NCBI RefSeq assembly: GCF_004027225.2
Contig: NC_044288.2
Span: 23,260,744-23,324,743, forward strand
Direction of reading: 5' to 3'
DNA length: 64,000 nt
Source: Strigops habroptila
Taxonomy: Eukaryota > Chordata > Aves > Psittaciformes > Psittacidae
The notes beneath the pieces were generated by a model. That model saw only the letters and a program-made list of their open reading frames with translations, searched no databases and was not told the origin of the DNA. Positions within the stretch are counted from its first letter, which is position 1. Each line of letters begins with the position of its first letter. A program made the position numbers and the translations under genes. This document shows, piece after piece, positions 24,401 through 37,300 of the stretch.

Positions 24401-27400
24401 AAAACCCGACAACTAACAAAGCCTCTTGTTCAGCAGCCAGGATTTCAGGGTTTGCAAAGGTTTTTCTTCACTGAAACACCTCCTGAATTTCAATGGGATT
24501 CAGGAACTGAAACCTCTGATTCCTCTGAAAGTTCCAGCACACTCATTGAACAAATCTCAGCACTTTATCAGCTGAGGAACAAGGAAAACGAAATCACTGA
24601 AAATTATGGACTTCTCAAGCTAAAGAAGAGACCAATGGAGCTAGTTCAACATGTTGTTCTCCTGGGTAGCCTAGGGCCCCTCAGCCAGCGCATGCTGCCA
24701 CCCCACGTCCCCTGGCCTGGCCACCCCTACTCTGGTGTCCTGCACACGGAGCATGCCCACGGGCTTTCCTTGGTCCCACCACCCAGCAGATCCCCTCTGA
24801 AAGCACATGGCAGCTGCTTGAATGCTCCTCAATGGAGGCAAGAAGAGGCAAACCTCTGCAGACAACCCTACACAAACCAGTGGGAAATTCTACCTTCCAG
24901 CCTTTGCACTGCATCAAATCCTAGAGCTTGGCTTCTTGGATTTATATTCCTCCATGGTTTCATTTTTCCCTTAAAAAGAAAAAAAAAACCAAAACCAAAA
25001 AAAGAACAAAAAACCCACAAGCTGTTAAGCTTCAAAAGTTAATATTTCCTTAACTTGGAGCTTTTCAGCTCAACAGCTCTTAAGCATAAACCTCTTTGAC
25101 CGAAGTCTCCTAAATTAAGCTGTCTCCAGTAAGCCACCATCTCAACTTCTGTCTGTGGAGCCTCCTCCTCTCTGAGATGTCTGATCCCTTCCCACACCAC
25201 TGCCGTGGGCTCCTGCCCACTGCCCCTGCCTTGCTCTGGGTACTCTGGCACATGCAGGACCTCACACGAGGCTGTGTGACCACACAGGTGGGCAAAGAGA
25301 CATCGGAAGTCCTGTCCTCCTGGGGCACAGCACAAGCATCTCGCAGCCCTACCAGCACATGAGGCTCAATGCTCCATCCATGTGGATGTACAGCAGCACA
25401 GCTGGGCTTTTATCACCAGCATTCTCCACTGTGACCCAAGTGAGGGCACCAGCCTCTGATGTGCTCCCAGGGACACTTTGCCAAGCAACACAGCAGGATT
25501 CATACAGGAACACAATGGCGTTCAAGCTTTTTCTAGAGACCAAGAGTACAAGACTGATCAGGGAAAGTCAGTGCTGCTCACCACAGCACTGGGTAGAAGA
25601 GACTGGAAGAGGAACTGATAAGGGTCAGAAGACAGAGCAGCAGTGATAGACCAAGTTAACAAGGAGAAGGCTGTGGCAAGATGTAAAATTGGGAATGAAT
25701 TGGAAGGGACTATCCAGAACCATAAAGCCAGTGGGAACAAGCAGAAGCATCTTTCCTAGTTTGAGACCCTAAGAAAGAAGCCAAGATCCCAAATCTCCCT
25801 GTCCTTTGGTCTCTGGAGATCACAAGGGCCACATCCCCTTCAGCATGGTGATCCCATAACATGCTATTGCCCTTAGCTATGGGGAGGTCATTTAGTTAAA
25901 ACCTATTTCCATGTGGAAAATTTGAAGGAAATGCTTAAAAATATGGGAAAAAGAGTTAAGGGACAGGGAAGAATGACCTAAATAGCAGAGGAGGCCTTAA
26001 AACTGCACTGAAAGCTTTACCTACTAGCTGTAGCTGTCTACTGTTTTCAGTGTCCACAGACACAGACTTACACACAGGGAACAGCTAAAGCAGCAGGTAC
26101 TTTGGGAAGCAACACTCAAAGCATTGCTGGGATAATATGCACCGCCTCCGTATAGCATGATCTGTGCCACCAGGAACCTCTCACCAAGGATGTTCCTGGG
26201 AAAATACCACAATTACAAGCTTTGGGACAAATGTAAGGAGTAATGGGAAAAGTTACACAAAGCGGGCAGGGATAAAGGTGGCTACAGCAGTGAAATGCCA
26301 AGTACCTCAACAAGTTACAATACGCCTTCAGCTCTCTGCAGTTATTTCTCATTAAAAAAATCAATTAAAAGCCTTCAGGCTTAATTTGAAAATATCTTTG
26401 AAAATTTATATCCTCATTCAAGAGGAACTTATTTTCTCTTAAATACCAGAGAATTCAACAGAACTGGATGGGGCTCGGCAGGCTTCGGGCCCCAGCAATT
26501 AGCTGAGGACAACTGCAGGAGCCTTTAACAAAATTGCCTTAAGAAAAAGACTGTTTCTACTACCAGCATAAACCAAACAGTTTAAGATGAACCAGGCACA
26601 TCAACTCTATTTTGAGTGGCCTAATTATGTTCCCTCCTTTTGCCATTTGCTGTTCTATGTATGCCCATCTCCATCCCCTTGGCTGGACAAGCCTCTGGGC
26701 AGCAGCACATCGCTGCCCGCATGGGCTCCTCTGGAAGTGGTGGGCACCATTAGAGGTCCCCCGCTGAGCGTCACCATTTTTCTCATTCTCACTTTTGACC
26801 CTCAGACACCTTTATATCTTCTTTTCATTCATTCTTGTTCTTTGTTTTCTGCCAGGATCTTTTTCCTATAAAGGCTCTTGTAGCTTAGTTAGGGAGAGCT
26901 GACAGAAGTGGTGGAAGGGGAGAAGAAAAGGTTTCTGAAGAAATTAAAGAGCAGAGCAAAAGTCATCCCCATACAACTGACCACAGGCCACACATGCATA
27001 CAATTAGAGTAGTCCAGTGGTCTCCATGGTACTTCTATCATCTTAAGTAACATTTGATACATTTGATCAATTTTTTTGGTCTCAATCAGGCATGGTTTAA
27101 AATCCACTTGCATAAGACAACCCAACAGTCACTGAAGAGCTGATCCAACACAACACAGAATTGCTCCTGAAAGTGCGAACGTAGATAAAAGAAACAACCA
27201 GGGAGCCGAGAGCGGGGGATCTCCTGCACTGCCTGCAAAAGGAAGGACAAGTCAGGCCCTTTCAGACACACCTCAAAGCCCAGTACTGCTTCCCCTGGGC
27301 CCAGCCACGCAAGCTCTGCTCTCCTCGTTCAGCTTACAAAAGCCAGGACTCAGAGAAAGCAACCCTTAATAAATACCAGATCACAAAACCTCCAAGCCTC

Positions 27401-29091
27401 GCTCAACACAACCAATTGCACTTGCTGCTGCTTGCCAGGACCTACTGCCCATTAGACAAGGCCAGGGAATAAAGGCTCTCCATCCAACACTTAGCTCCAA
27501 ACCACCCAATTCATTTGCAGCCTTTTCTATGACATTTTGTAACTAGGTCCAGTCTTTAACTCCCCTTTGAGTAAACGGCAAGAAGAATAAGGATCTATGT
27601 GCTTGTTCCACATAGGAAGAGGGAAGGAAAGATTGGAAGAGTTTGGCCGTTAGTAATGGCACACAGGAAGGAGACAGGACACAGCTTGGGGTATCTGGGC
27701 AAGATTACCAGAGAAGGGGAGGACAGAGAGCATGTTCCAGCATGAACTTAGCCCCTGAGGGACTGTCTGGGTGGCAAGCAGCCCAGAACCACCACCCATC
27801 CTGGCCCTGTTTTCCATTACCTCAGCCCACACACACTCCCTTCCGCTCTCCTGCCAGCCATGCTCCAGTGGTTCCTCTCCAAAGGCTGCAACAACTGCTG
27901 AGCACGGGCAAAATAACACAGCGCCATACTCATCATAGCGCTTGGGGTCAGAGACACCATTTTGGCAAGCTGGCTTGATTCCCAAGAGCAAACAGAAGCC
28001 CAAGACAGACCCAAGGTGGCCACAAGCACTTTTCTTGAACACCCATGGAATAAGCCCCAGACTAAGACCTCCTGAAGCTGGAAGAGTTTATTTTCCTTCA
28101 GGACGGTATCTTTCTGTTAGCACCTCCTCTGAACACAGAAACCTGGAAACAAAGTAGATCTGTATGAAGCAGCTGTATCTGCAGCCAATACTGCACTGTA
28201 GAGGACAGCGCTGCTGCACACCCTGTGCAGCCCTGCATGCCTGCTCAGCTGCAGCCTTCCCTTTGTCCTGGGCAGGGGAACACCACCAGCTACTGAAGGA
28301 AACACCTCTAGGAAGAAACAAAGCATGGAAAAGGAAGGAACAGAAGAGTCTTGCAGCAAGACAGGCAGCAGGGGAAGAAATTCATGGGGAAACGAGAAGT
28401 CAAGGGAGAGGAACCTGGAGAGGTGTTTTACCATCCTGCAAAGGGAAGGTAGATTGAGAAAGCCTGTATTTGCACAAATGCACATGATTATGTACCTCCA
28501 TGACCTCTAAGCCATCCTCAAAGACCAGGACAACACAGGCTTCTAACTCCTAACACACCTATCAAACATTACAGCTTTGTTGCAGTCATGCCATTATTGC
28601 CGTGGTAAAAACATATTTCAGCTCTGTAGAATGTCAATAGTACTTTAATAATGGACTATGGTATTGGGTATCTTCAACAGGTATTTTCACACCTGAGCTT
28701 TAACTAAGAACTTTTTTAATTCAACCTTTTACACTATTCAAAGAAGCAGAAGGATTGGCAGATGCATGAAAGATCCTACAGCACATGGCTGCGCAGCCCA
28801 GCAGCCCCATGAAGTTGTCCGCACCAACAGGAGCAAAGTGTCTGGTGACATGACTGGCAGAAGCCAGTGAGGTTGGCTCCAGGAGGGACAGGCAGACCAC
28901 CACAGGGCCGGGAGCAGGACACTGGATCGCCACACAGATCACTTCTCACAGCTACAGCTCCAAGAATGAAAAGCAGCAGAAAACAGCAAGCAAGCCAGGG
29001 CCAATAGAGGTATTCTAATGCCATGATCCAGACACCTCAAAGATGCCTCATGATGCTTCACAGCAGCCTGACAGTTTTGGCTTGCACTACT
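21476..29091. other. Intergenic DNA between FGF18 and NPM1
   Basis: About 7.6 kb with no gene I can recognise. Notable contents are an A-rich tract at 24972-25020 and an isolated 221-codon plus-strand open frame at 24377-25042 that runs into that A-rich tract (a lysine-rich end) and has no family resemblance. A small minus-strand frame with a signal-peptide-like start lies at 28776-29024. The first part (21.48-22.1 kb) may still contain retroviral DNA that I cannot confirm. Confidence 0.5.
24972..25020. repeat. A-rich simple tract with CCAAAA units
   Basis: Nearly 50 bases of A runs interrupted by CC or G, including repeated CCAAAA words. It is low-complexity DNA. Confidence 0.8.
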
Positions 29092-29489
29092 GACAGGCTG
29101 AGAGCTAGGGTTGTTCAGCCTGCAGAAGGCTCCAGGGAGACATTAAAGCAGCTTCTAGTGCCTAAAGGGGCCAGTAAGAAACCTGGAGAGGGGCTTTCAA
29201 CAAGTGCCTGTAGGGACAGGCCAAGGGGAATGGCTTTAACCTGCCAGAGGGGAGATTGAGATGAGCTCTTAGGCAGAAGCTCTTCCCTGTGAGGGTGCTG
29301 AGGCGCTGGCACAGGGTGCCCAGAGAAGCTGTGGCTGCCCCATCCCTGGCAGTGTTCAAGGCCAGGTTGGACGCAGGGGCTTGGAGCAACCTGCTCTAGT
29401 GGAAGGTGTCCCTGCCCATGGCAGGGGGTTGGAACTGGATGAGCTTTAAGGTCCCTTCCAACCCAAACCAGTCTGGGATTCTATGATTA
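29092..29489 (+). mobile_element. CR1 LINE 3' fragment (plus orientation)
   Basis: The copy starts in the conserved GGTTGTTCAGCCTGCAGAAG segment, runs through GACAGGCCAAGGGGAATGGC, GAGGCGCTGGCACAGGGTGC and the GTTGGAACTGGATGAGC segment, and ends at the diagnostic CR1 terminus GGATTCTATGATTAT. About 400 bases remain of an element several kb long when complete, so it is dead on arrival, 5'-truncated. The open frame on its opposite strand is an artefact shared with the other copies. Confidence 0.95.
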
Positions 29490-30940
29490 TGCCTTGGCTA
29501 CAGCACAGGAACACCTTTTTCTTTAGAACTACCCCTTATGGGCTCCACCTTCCCCCTGCAACCCTTATGCCAAGGGCAGCTGTGCCCCAGAGGCCCACTT
29601 TGGTCAGTGACCGACAGACAAAACCCCTGCTTTTCCTAAAAGTCTAATACTCGGAATATTTTATTGGCTGGAGAGCCTCTTACTGAAATTACTGTACAAT
29701 TTTCACTTGTTTCAGCCAAAATTGAGGGCAATTTTGCTTAAATAAGCCTGTCTGTGCCATTAGCTCTATTTCACCAGGGAAATTTACTCTCTTGTGCATA
29801 TGACATCATCTGTTGACATAACCCCACCGAAACAGGCGTTTCAAACCCTTATATTCTGCCATTTCACATGCTGCAATTATACTCAAGCTTAAATGAATCT
29901 TTAACACTAGACTTGCACTGTGTTTTTCTCTACCATGCACTTTGCTTGGCTTTATTTTTCCATAAAGTATTTGCTTCTGGACACCTGCATGTGATTCCAT
30001 CATGCCCAGAATCTCAACTATAGAAACAGGTATTTTTACCATACGACTGCGTAAATTATTTCATGTTCAGCATTTCATGTTCAAATTATTTCATTACTGC
30101 AGTCACTGCACACAGGCATGGCATTCAAGAATTTGAAATGATACGGCATTTAGACAGGAGCCTTGAGGAAGTGTTCACTACCAGGCATGACATCCATCCT
30201 TCCCCTCCCTCTGGATGAGCCTTTAATACCTTGGTCGTCTACTCTGTATGACAATCAAACGATCCAAACTATGTATGACAACCAAAATGATCCAAACACT
30301 TGTTTTAACTGGTTTTATCACTGGTGGGCAATAAAGACCAAAGGAAGTGAGATATGACTACCTGCCCATCTACGCTTTTGGGATTTGCTGGAGTTTAGCT
30401 CCTCCTCATTCCCAGGAATTTATCCATTGGCACAGATCTTCCTCAGCAAGCTCTTTAGGCACACCCTACACCACTCAAGCTAATTTTCTCCTTCACAAAA
30501 CCCTCACAGGAGCCATTAAGCAGGAACCTCAGAGGAACAGCACAGCCAGCAACTCCCAAATCAGCAGTATTACATTTTACAAGCAGAGTCACAAGCCCCA
30601 CAAACTCAGTTGTTAAAAAAGAAACCATAAACTAAAGAGCAATGAAGCTGGTCAGAAACTGAGATGCAGGAAAGGCTGGTTTAGGCAATTATATAATTAG
30701 TGGTCACTTCCAGACAAGAATAAAGCCCAACTTACCACTTAAGTCTTCTCACCAATCATCTGCTCTGTAGTTGTAAAGCTCATGGAACTGGGATTGTTTT
30801 TGAAGTTGACAACATAAATGAGAATATCTGATGTGTACTTGGTGAAAAGAAGTAGCTCAGATAATTAGCAGTAGTTCCTATGATAACTTTAAAGCCCTGT
30901 TATCTTCTGGGTTCAGAAGATATGCAGACTGCCCCCAACC
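29490..30940. other. Intergenic DNA just past the NPM1 3' end
   Basis: AT-moderate sequence without a recognised gene, RNA or repeat. It lies immediately downstream of the inferred NPM1 cleavage site. Open frames are short and unrelated to known families. Confidence 0.55.
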
Positions 30941-30944
30941 CATA

Positions 30945-31282
30945 AAAAAGAAACGATAGTACTTTATTAAAATACTAAAATTTTATTTTATTTTCCACAT
31001 ACATTTAGTCTCCCCACCATTTCCATTTGTCTGACCACCACCACCACCACCATGCCTTATCAAAACATTCCATACATACTTAAAATGAAGCTGAGGGTGG
31101 AGTCCCATCTTTAAAAACTAAACAGGCATTTTGGACAACACATTCTTGGCAAGGTAATCTGGATGACATTTATCAGACACAGTAGGGAAAGCTCTTTCAG
31201 CATTTGTAAAAAGAACAGCCAAATAATGGTTACAGAAGTAAGACGGCAGATTTTAATGAACTGTTTAAACTGTTTTCTTTTC
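30945..31282 (-). other. NPM1: NPM1 3' UTR
   Basis: From the base after the NPM1 stop codon to the inferred cleavage region about 20 bases past the last AATAAA. The length of about 340 nt is in the usual range for NPM1. It contains a GGT repeat (CCACCACCACCACCACCA on the plus strand at about 31035-31052). Confidence 0.75.
30963..30992 (-). terminator. NPM1: NPM1 polyadenylation signals (three AATAAA hexamers)
   Basis: Read on the minus strand, AATAAA occurs at 30992-30987, 30987-30982 and 30968-30963. The first two overlap by one base. Cleavage is expected 10-30 bases further on, at about 30940-30955. Such a cluster often gives slightly heterogeneous 3' ends. Confidence 0.8.
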
Positions 31283-31321
31283 TTACAGAGTCTGTCTCCA
31301 CTGCCAGAGAGCTTGAATGAC
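31283..31321 (-). CDS. NPM1: NPM1 exon 11 (C-terminus and stop)
   Basis: After the acceptor TGCACTTCCAG the exon reads [16 protein letters not shown] (TAA at 31285-31283). The two tryptophans (288 and 290) of the nucleolar localisation signal are intact. In human NPM1 this exon is the site of leukaemia frameshifts. Here it ends QTL where human has KSL, a conservative difference. Confidence 0.96.
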   Translation of the reverse strand, partial: VIQALWQWRQTL

Positions 31322-34300
31322 CTGGAAGTGCACAGAAAGAAATTTAAATCCATTTTTCTTATTATTTTCAGTTTACTAATCTCCACTTACTCCCCAAAAT
31401 ATTGACATGAAATTACAACAAAAGGCATTCCTTTCACAGAAAAATCAAGTTGAAAGCAAGACGTTAGGTCCCTCTGCTAGAAGACTGTTATTCACTGTAA
31501 ATCACCATAGTCTAAATTCAGCAAAGGTAAGCGAGAGGATGGGTGTGGAACAGCTAGCCAAATATTGGCTGAACTCTGCCTACCCTGGTGAATGTCAGAG
31601 CAGCTCCAGTAGCTGAGGCAAACTGCTTTCAAACATTCTTTCAAGAACCTATCAATTTGTCTATCAGACAAGTTTACTCTGAACCACTGAGGGAAGCAGG
31701 AAAGCAAAAGGAATTCTGTCACTGGAAGAAAGTTTTAACTTACAGGAATTTTGATAGGGGAAATCCAAGACACATTTTAGCCTAGTATATGTTGAGTAAT
31801 AACTAATTCAGAAACTTGCTTCCTGATACCACCTTTTGGCTTGCCCTCTTACAAGAGTTCAGTTGACTTTGGGAGGAAAAGTAGCAAGAAAGCCACAATC
31901 TCAATCGCAAAACAGTTCCCCCTCCCAGACACTCTCCCCAACAAACGGCTGAACAGCAGACTGGCCTAGGTGGCCAAATTCAGCAGCAAGGAAAACCACA
32001 GCTCATTTCCTTAGCCAATATGGTGCCAGAAGGAAAATTCTGTGGGTTTAGTAAGCAAGAGATAATTTACCAACCATATAAAAGCTGGAAAAATGTAATA
32101 AAATATTAGCTTTCCCACCTTAGCCAACTAAACCCTTAAAACCATTCCCATTTATTTAACTTGAAGTATTGTTCGTGGTTTGTAACCCTTTGAAGCAGTC
32201 CAAAGCTTGTAAAGATTAAGAAGTGGAAAAGAATCCCTAAGGTTATAAAAGTTTTTGGACTTTATCAAGTTCCAATAAATGCAGTTACCTTCTGGTCCTC
32301 CGTCCTGAAGCAATTCTTAACATAGTTTGCAAATTTGGGTTCCAGCTTAGGAAGGGTAGTACCCTATTTTGAAAAACACACAAGCTTTAGCGTATGCAAG
32401 TCATTTAATGACTCCAATAACAAACTTCTGAAGCTTAAACCCTTTGCAATACACATGGAATTTTACTGAACTCACCTTGCAACGTTTCAAACCAACCTGC
32501 CTTTAAACCATTTTAAGAAATTTGATCCTTTACAGTACCCAGTTATCTCTCTCAGTGAGACGTAGTGAGTGCCTACACACTAAAATGGCGGTACAAACAT
32601 CTTTGCTCATGCTCAAGAATGTAACAACAAGCATTCACCATTTAAATTAACCTTGTTTGTAGTCAACATCCATATGCTATCCAGATAAACTAGAACCAAT
32701 TCTGTATTTATGGATTCTTACCACAGCAACTTAAGACATCCCTATCCTTCACAGATTGGTTTTTGACTTCAGCTCTCTAAAGTAGAACATTAACTGATTT
32801 TCCACATACCTTTTAAGACTAATACGTTAGTTCTATGAATTAAAAGAACTGTTCAAGAGACATATGCTTGTATCTCTGAAATTGTACATACTGATAGGTA
32901 CAGAGCAGGTTCCGTAATAATTCATGGACCTACTAAGTCTACCTTCAGATCTCATTTATCCAGGCAAAATCCAGCACTCTAAGAGCATTGTTTTGCTTTC
33001 ACATGGCCCATGAGAAATATTTTTTCCCCATTTTTCAGGTGCATCAGTTGAAATATACCTAGCCAACTATGATACAACACTTAGCTACTACTTGGCACAC
33101 TGCAGAAGATAGCAGTTTTATATTCAAATGTAACAAAGCTACATTAGAAATACTTGAAACTGCAACCAAAAAGCTTGGAGTTGGACAATGTCTTACCTCT
33201 GGATTCTTACGTACTTATGCTTTTATATTAGCTTGTTGATATCTACTTAGTACATAAGAGAGCAGTTTCACTCTAATTTATTAAAGTGATGTTTTTCAAA
33301 GCTGCTCACTTGCTGGCTGTCAGCTAGCAGTGCTACTGTATATGGCAACACACAAACCATTCACCTTACTAAGGTATGCGCTAGGACCATCTTGGTAAGC
33401 ACTGAATTAAGCAGCTTGCTATTGCTTCTGCATATTTGTGCTTACACAGCACTTTCCTGTAAAAACACTCTTCAACAACACAAAGTATATTCTAAGGCTA
33501 CTTGCCAGTTATCTGGGCTGCAATTCCCTCCATAGGGACATCTGTCTACTGTGAGCAGCTCAGCCACTTTTGCTTACACTGCAGAAACAACACTAATCAT
33601 GGCTCCTCCAAGTCACAAAAAACCACCCTAGCATCCAGAAGATCCAAGAGGTTAGTCTGACCCAAGAGAACGATATCATCCATCACTGTCAGGTTTGTAA
33701 TTCAGGGATATGCATTTCGATCCAGATCACAATCTGTCATTGCTCACTCTACATCCACTCTGTGCTGAAACACTTCTTGTGTTATTTTGCATTCCTGGCA
33801 CAAAACTGCCTCCAAACATTAAGAATCTAAGTATAATCTAAAATAATCCTAGTTTTTCAGATGACTTAATTGCCACTGTAAGGGAGAAAAGCTCATCTCA
33901 GACCAAAGAGCGAGCCAGAATTCTTCACAGCACTGACACAAGCTACAAAAGTCTCTAATAAAGAATGTGGTTCAGTCACAAATGAAATTATGACCTATAA
34001 GCACACTCCCAAGCTAGGTAAAGTGAAACCAGAACTCATGTAGTCTGGATGCCAGGTCCTCACTACCACCTATTCTGCAGTACAGATGTGTACTCCATTG
34101 TACTCCCAGCACAAAGGTCTCCAGACTCTGCTAAAGGGGAAAGAATTGCTATTGCCTGCTACACTTTTACCCAACCAGCCTGTAACTAAAACGCAATTTT
34201 CTTTTTTATATTTCAAAAATTTTTATAAGAGGACTCATGCATAACCAAGAAGCACTAGTCCAAGCTGATAACAACCAGAAGCCAAGTGACTGCCCTGTGA

Positions 34301-37300
34301 CCTTCAAAAGGTGAAACATCCATTGAGGGGAGGCTCAATTAGCCCTACAACTCCAGCTCAGAGAGCAAATGCCTTCAGGTCTTCATTGATTCATTAATGC
34401 ATATCACAAGCACCTATCTCCCCCTTCTGGAAATTATAAAGCCTTACAAGCATCTGGACATGTGAGTAGCCAAGCTGGATACTGCTTCAAGATCATGCTA
34501 TTATTGCAGGCACATGAACAACTCTGCTTTACTCTAGTTGCCTAAAATAAAATGTGTACACTACTTAAGTCACCTTTAGAACAGGTATCACCCCTAAGAC
34601 TTACTGCTTTGGTTTTTGGGTTGTTTGGGCTTTTTCCCCTCCAAAGTTTAACCAAGACAGTTCCATAAGAAATACCAAATTACGCATCACCACTACTGGA
34701 GGAATACAAAAACAACATGGATTTGTTTAGAGTACAGAGACTACTTTTTGTCCTTGATGAGTTTTCATTTCTTTGAGCTTCAACATCAACATACGCTTGA
34801 TAAAAGCACAGCAATCAGTGACATGTATCTATTTCTTAAAAACATCCAATTCTTCTGATCTGTGGAAGTGCAAAAGTAAGCCTGGGAAGCCTGAAGTTTT
34901 CAGAAACTCACCTTGTCTACGGACGCTTGCATTTTTGCTTTAATCTCCTCTAACGACAGAGGGACTTTTGGTGTTTTTGGAGTTAGAGATTTATCCTTCT
35001 TGGAATCTGGAGTCTGAAAATTATTCATTTTGTTAGGAACTTGCAAGTAAAGCTACTCAGTATACAAGATCAAGTTTTCTAAAGACAAGAGTGTTAAAAG
35101 CTACTGTACAAATTATATGGAATAGGACAACTAGCCATCACACAGATACGTCGGATAGTTTCAAGAAGTCACAGAAGTTAAATTTGTGTTTCCATAACAT
35201 TTCTTGGAGACAAGAACAACATCTAAGTTTGAAGTTATTACAGTTCGCATAGCTAGCACATTATGCTTCCGGGCTGATGCCTACACAGCTCCTTCTCCCA
35301 ACAGAAATGAAACAGAAAATAGCCCATACATTCAGTGATTTTGAGTTCTCTCCACAACTGCAGCTGGACTAGGTCATGCTTTAAAAAGGCACAAATCTGT
35401 ACTGCTTTCCAGATGCTGCCCTGCCATCCACCCCACACAAGTTTCTGCATCTACCTTCCTGGCATGCACGTCTGCGTACATGCAGCAAGAAAAGGCTGCG
35501 TAAGGAAGCTCAACAGCTACAAAGCAACTGAACAAGAGAACTGTTAGTTCTAAAATGGATCAGTTAAGTCCCTCATTAGCAGTAGCCTCCTTGTGTTGTA
35601 CTGCAGTAGCAACACAGCCGGCAGTCATTCTCTTGTACAAGCAGCTACACAAAACACAGACTTGTATTTTATATCATGGGATCATCAATACTCAACAAGA
35701 CACAGCATGTCTGATTTCTAATCTTGGCTGTTGTAGCTATATATTGACCACTGAAGAGTTTCACAGAGGAACACGAAGCAATGAACAGCATCCCCAACAT
35801 GTTTCATATTAAGATTCAAAGAAAATCTAACAATGTTAGTATATTATTTAAATTTACCACTGGACAAGAGAACTAGCTTCCACACAAGAAGAAACATTTA
35901 TTTTACTCATTTGTCTTCACTCACTTTTGACTTAGATGCTGGTGTGGATGGCTTAGAGTCTTTTCCATTTTGCTTTGCTTTCTGCATATTTTTTCCTGGA
36001 GCCTCACGGGTAGGCTGAAAAGAAAGCACACAGGTTTACTGGCCATGAAAAACTGCTAGGGTATGTTAGCTTGTTAAAATACTGATCAGTAGCTAGTGAC
36101 AATGCACATGATATTTAACCTCAAACAAAAAAGCATTCTCATTGCCCATGCAACATCATCAGCATCCATTATTTAAGCAAAAAGCATGTATGCTACAGGA
36201 ACTCAAAAAACTGGGGGTACAGCACAATACACAACATAACCAAGATCAAGTTTTGTTATGTGGGACCTCCACTACATTTTTGTTATATTACATCTTTTCT
36301 TATGCATTACCATGCATACTTTTGGGGACAGATATTGCATTAAGACTAATTCTAGATGGCACTGCAGTTTACAGTCTGACTCAGTGCTATTCGGTTTTTG
36401 TAACACAACCATTACCTCATCTGGCATTTCATACAGAAACATTATCCAGGATATGTGTTGGCAATGCTACATATATATTTAAGTATTGATTCTCCTATTC
36501 CTATATAAATCAAGGGACCATTTCATTCAGCCACACTATATTTGTTAAGGTGGCAGCAAATCTGCAGTTCAGACTGTCTTTACCAGGCCTTAAACTATTG
36601 TGCAGTATCACCTATAAAATTTACAGAACAAAGCAGCATATAATGAAGTAAAACATCACATTTGTTTCTAAACAGCAGGTATGAACATGCAAATTCAAGC
36701 CAAAGCACGAAGTTAAAAATTGCTACCTCCACCTCTGCAGCTGTCAGGTTGCCTTACAGTTCATTTTACCACCAGATGGCACCCCAGGGCTGAGGAAATT
36801 TCACATTCTAGCACTTGGCTGCCTGAAGCGAATCTTTTCCAGCAGGCTTACACATTTACATCCTTTTATTATTTAAAGTTAGGTTGCTAAAAAGAACCTT
36901 TTCACAGCATGGAGGACTAACTGAAATGGCAAAGCCCAACCCACAGGTAAGCAGGACTGTTTGCTGCCCAACAGCTATCACCAAATGAAGTGTTCTAATG
37001 CCCTGTCATAATTTCTTTAAACATCCTAAACTAAAGCAAAAGCATCCCAAATAGCTGTGCTTAAACTCATTGATTTAAAGGACCATCTGCCTGATTTCCA
37101 TCATCCCTTGTATTGATATCTAGTCCATTATTAAACAGAACACTGCACAAAGAGAACACCTCAATCAGTTTCTGCATTACAACAAACACAGAATTCAAAC
37201 CTAAAGTTCTCTCTCAAACACACACATCTTCCCCTCCCTTCTGCTTTAGGGGTGTTCATGTGAATCCTTGATGATGACTCCATCACGACAGTTAATTAGC

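Noticed and set aside
36087..36158. Possible C/D-box snoRNA in NPM1 intron 7 (TGATGATG and CTGA about 65 bases apart on the minus strand)
   Set aside because: The flanks do not pair into a terminal stem and no convincing C'/D' boxes are present.
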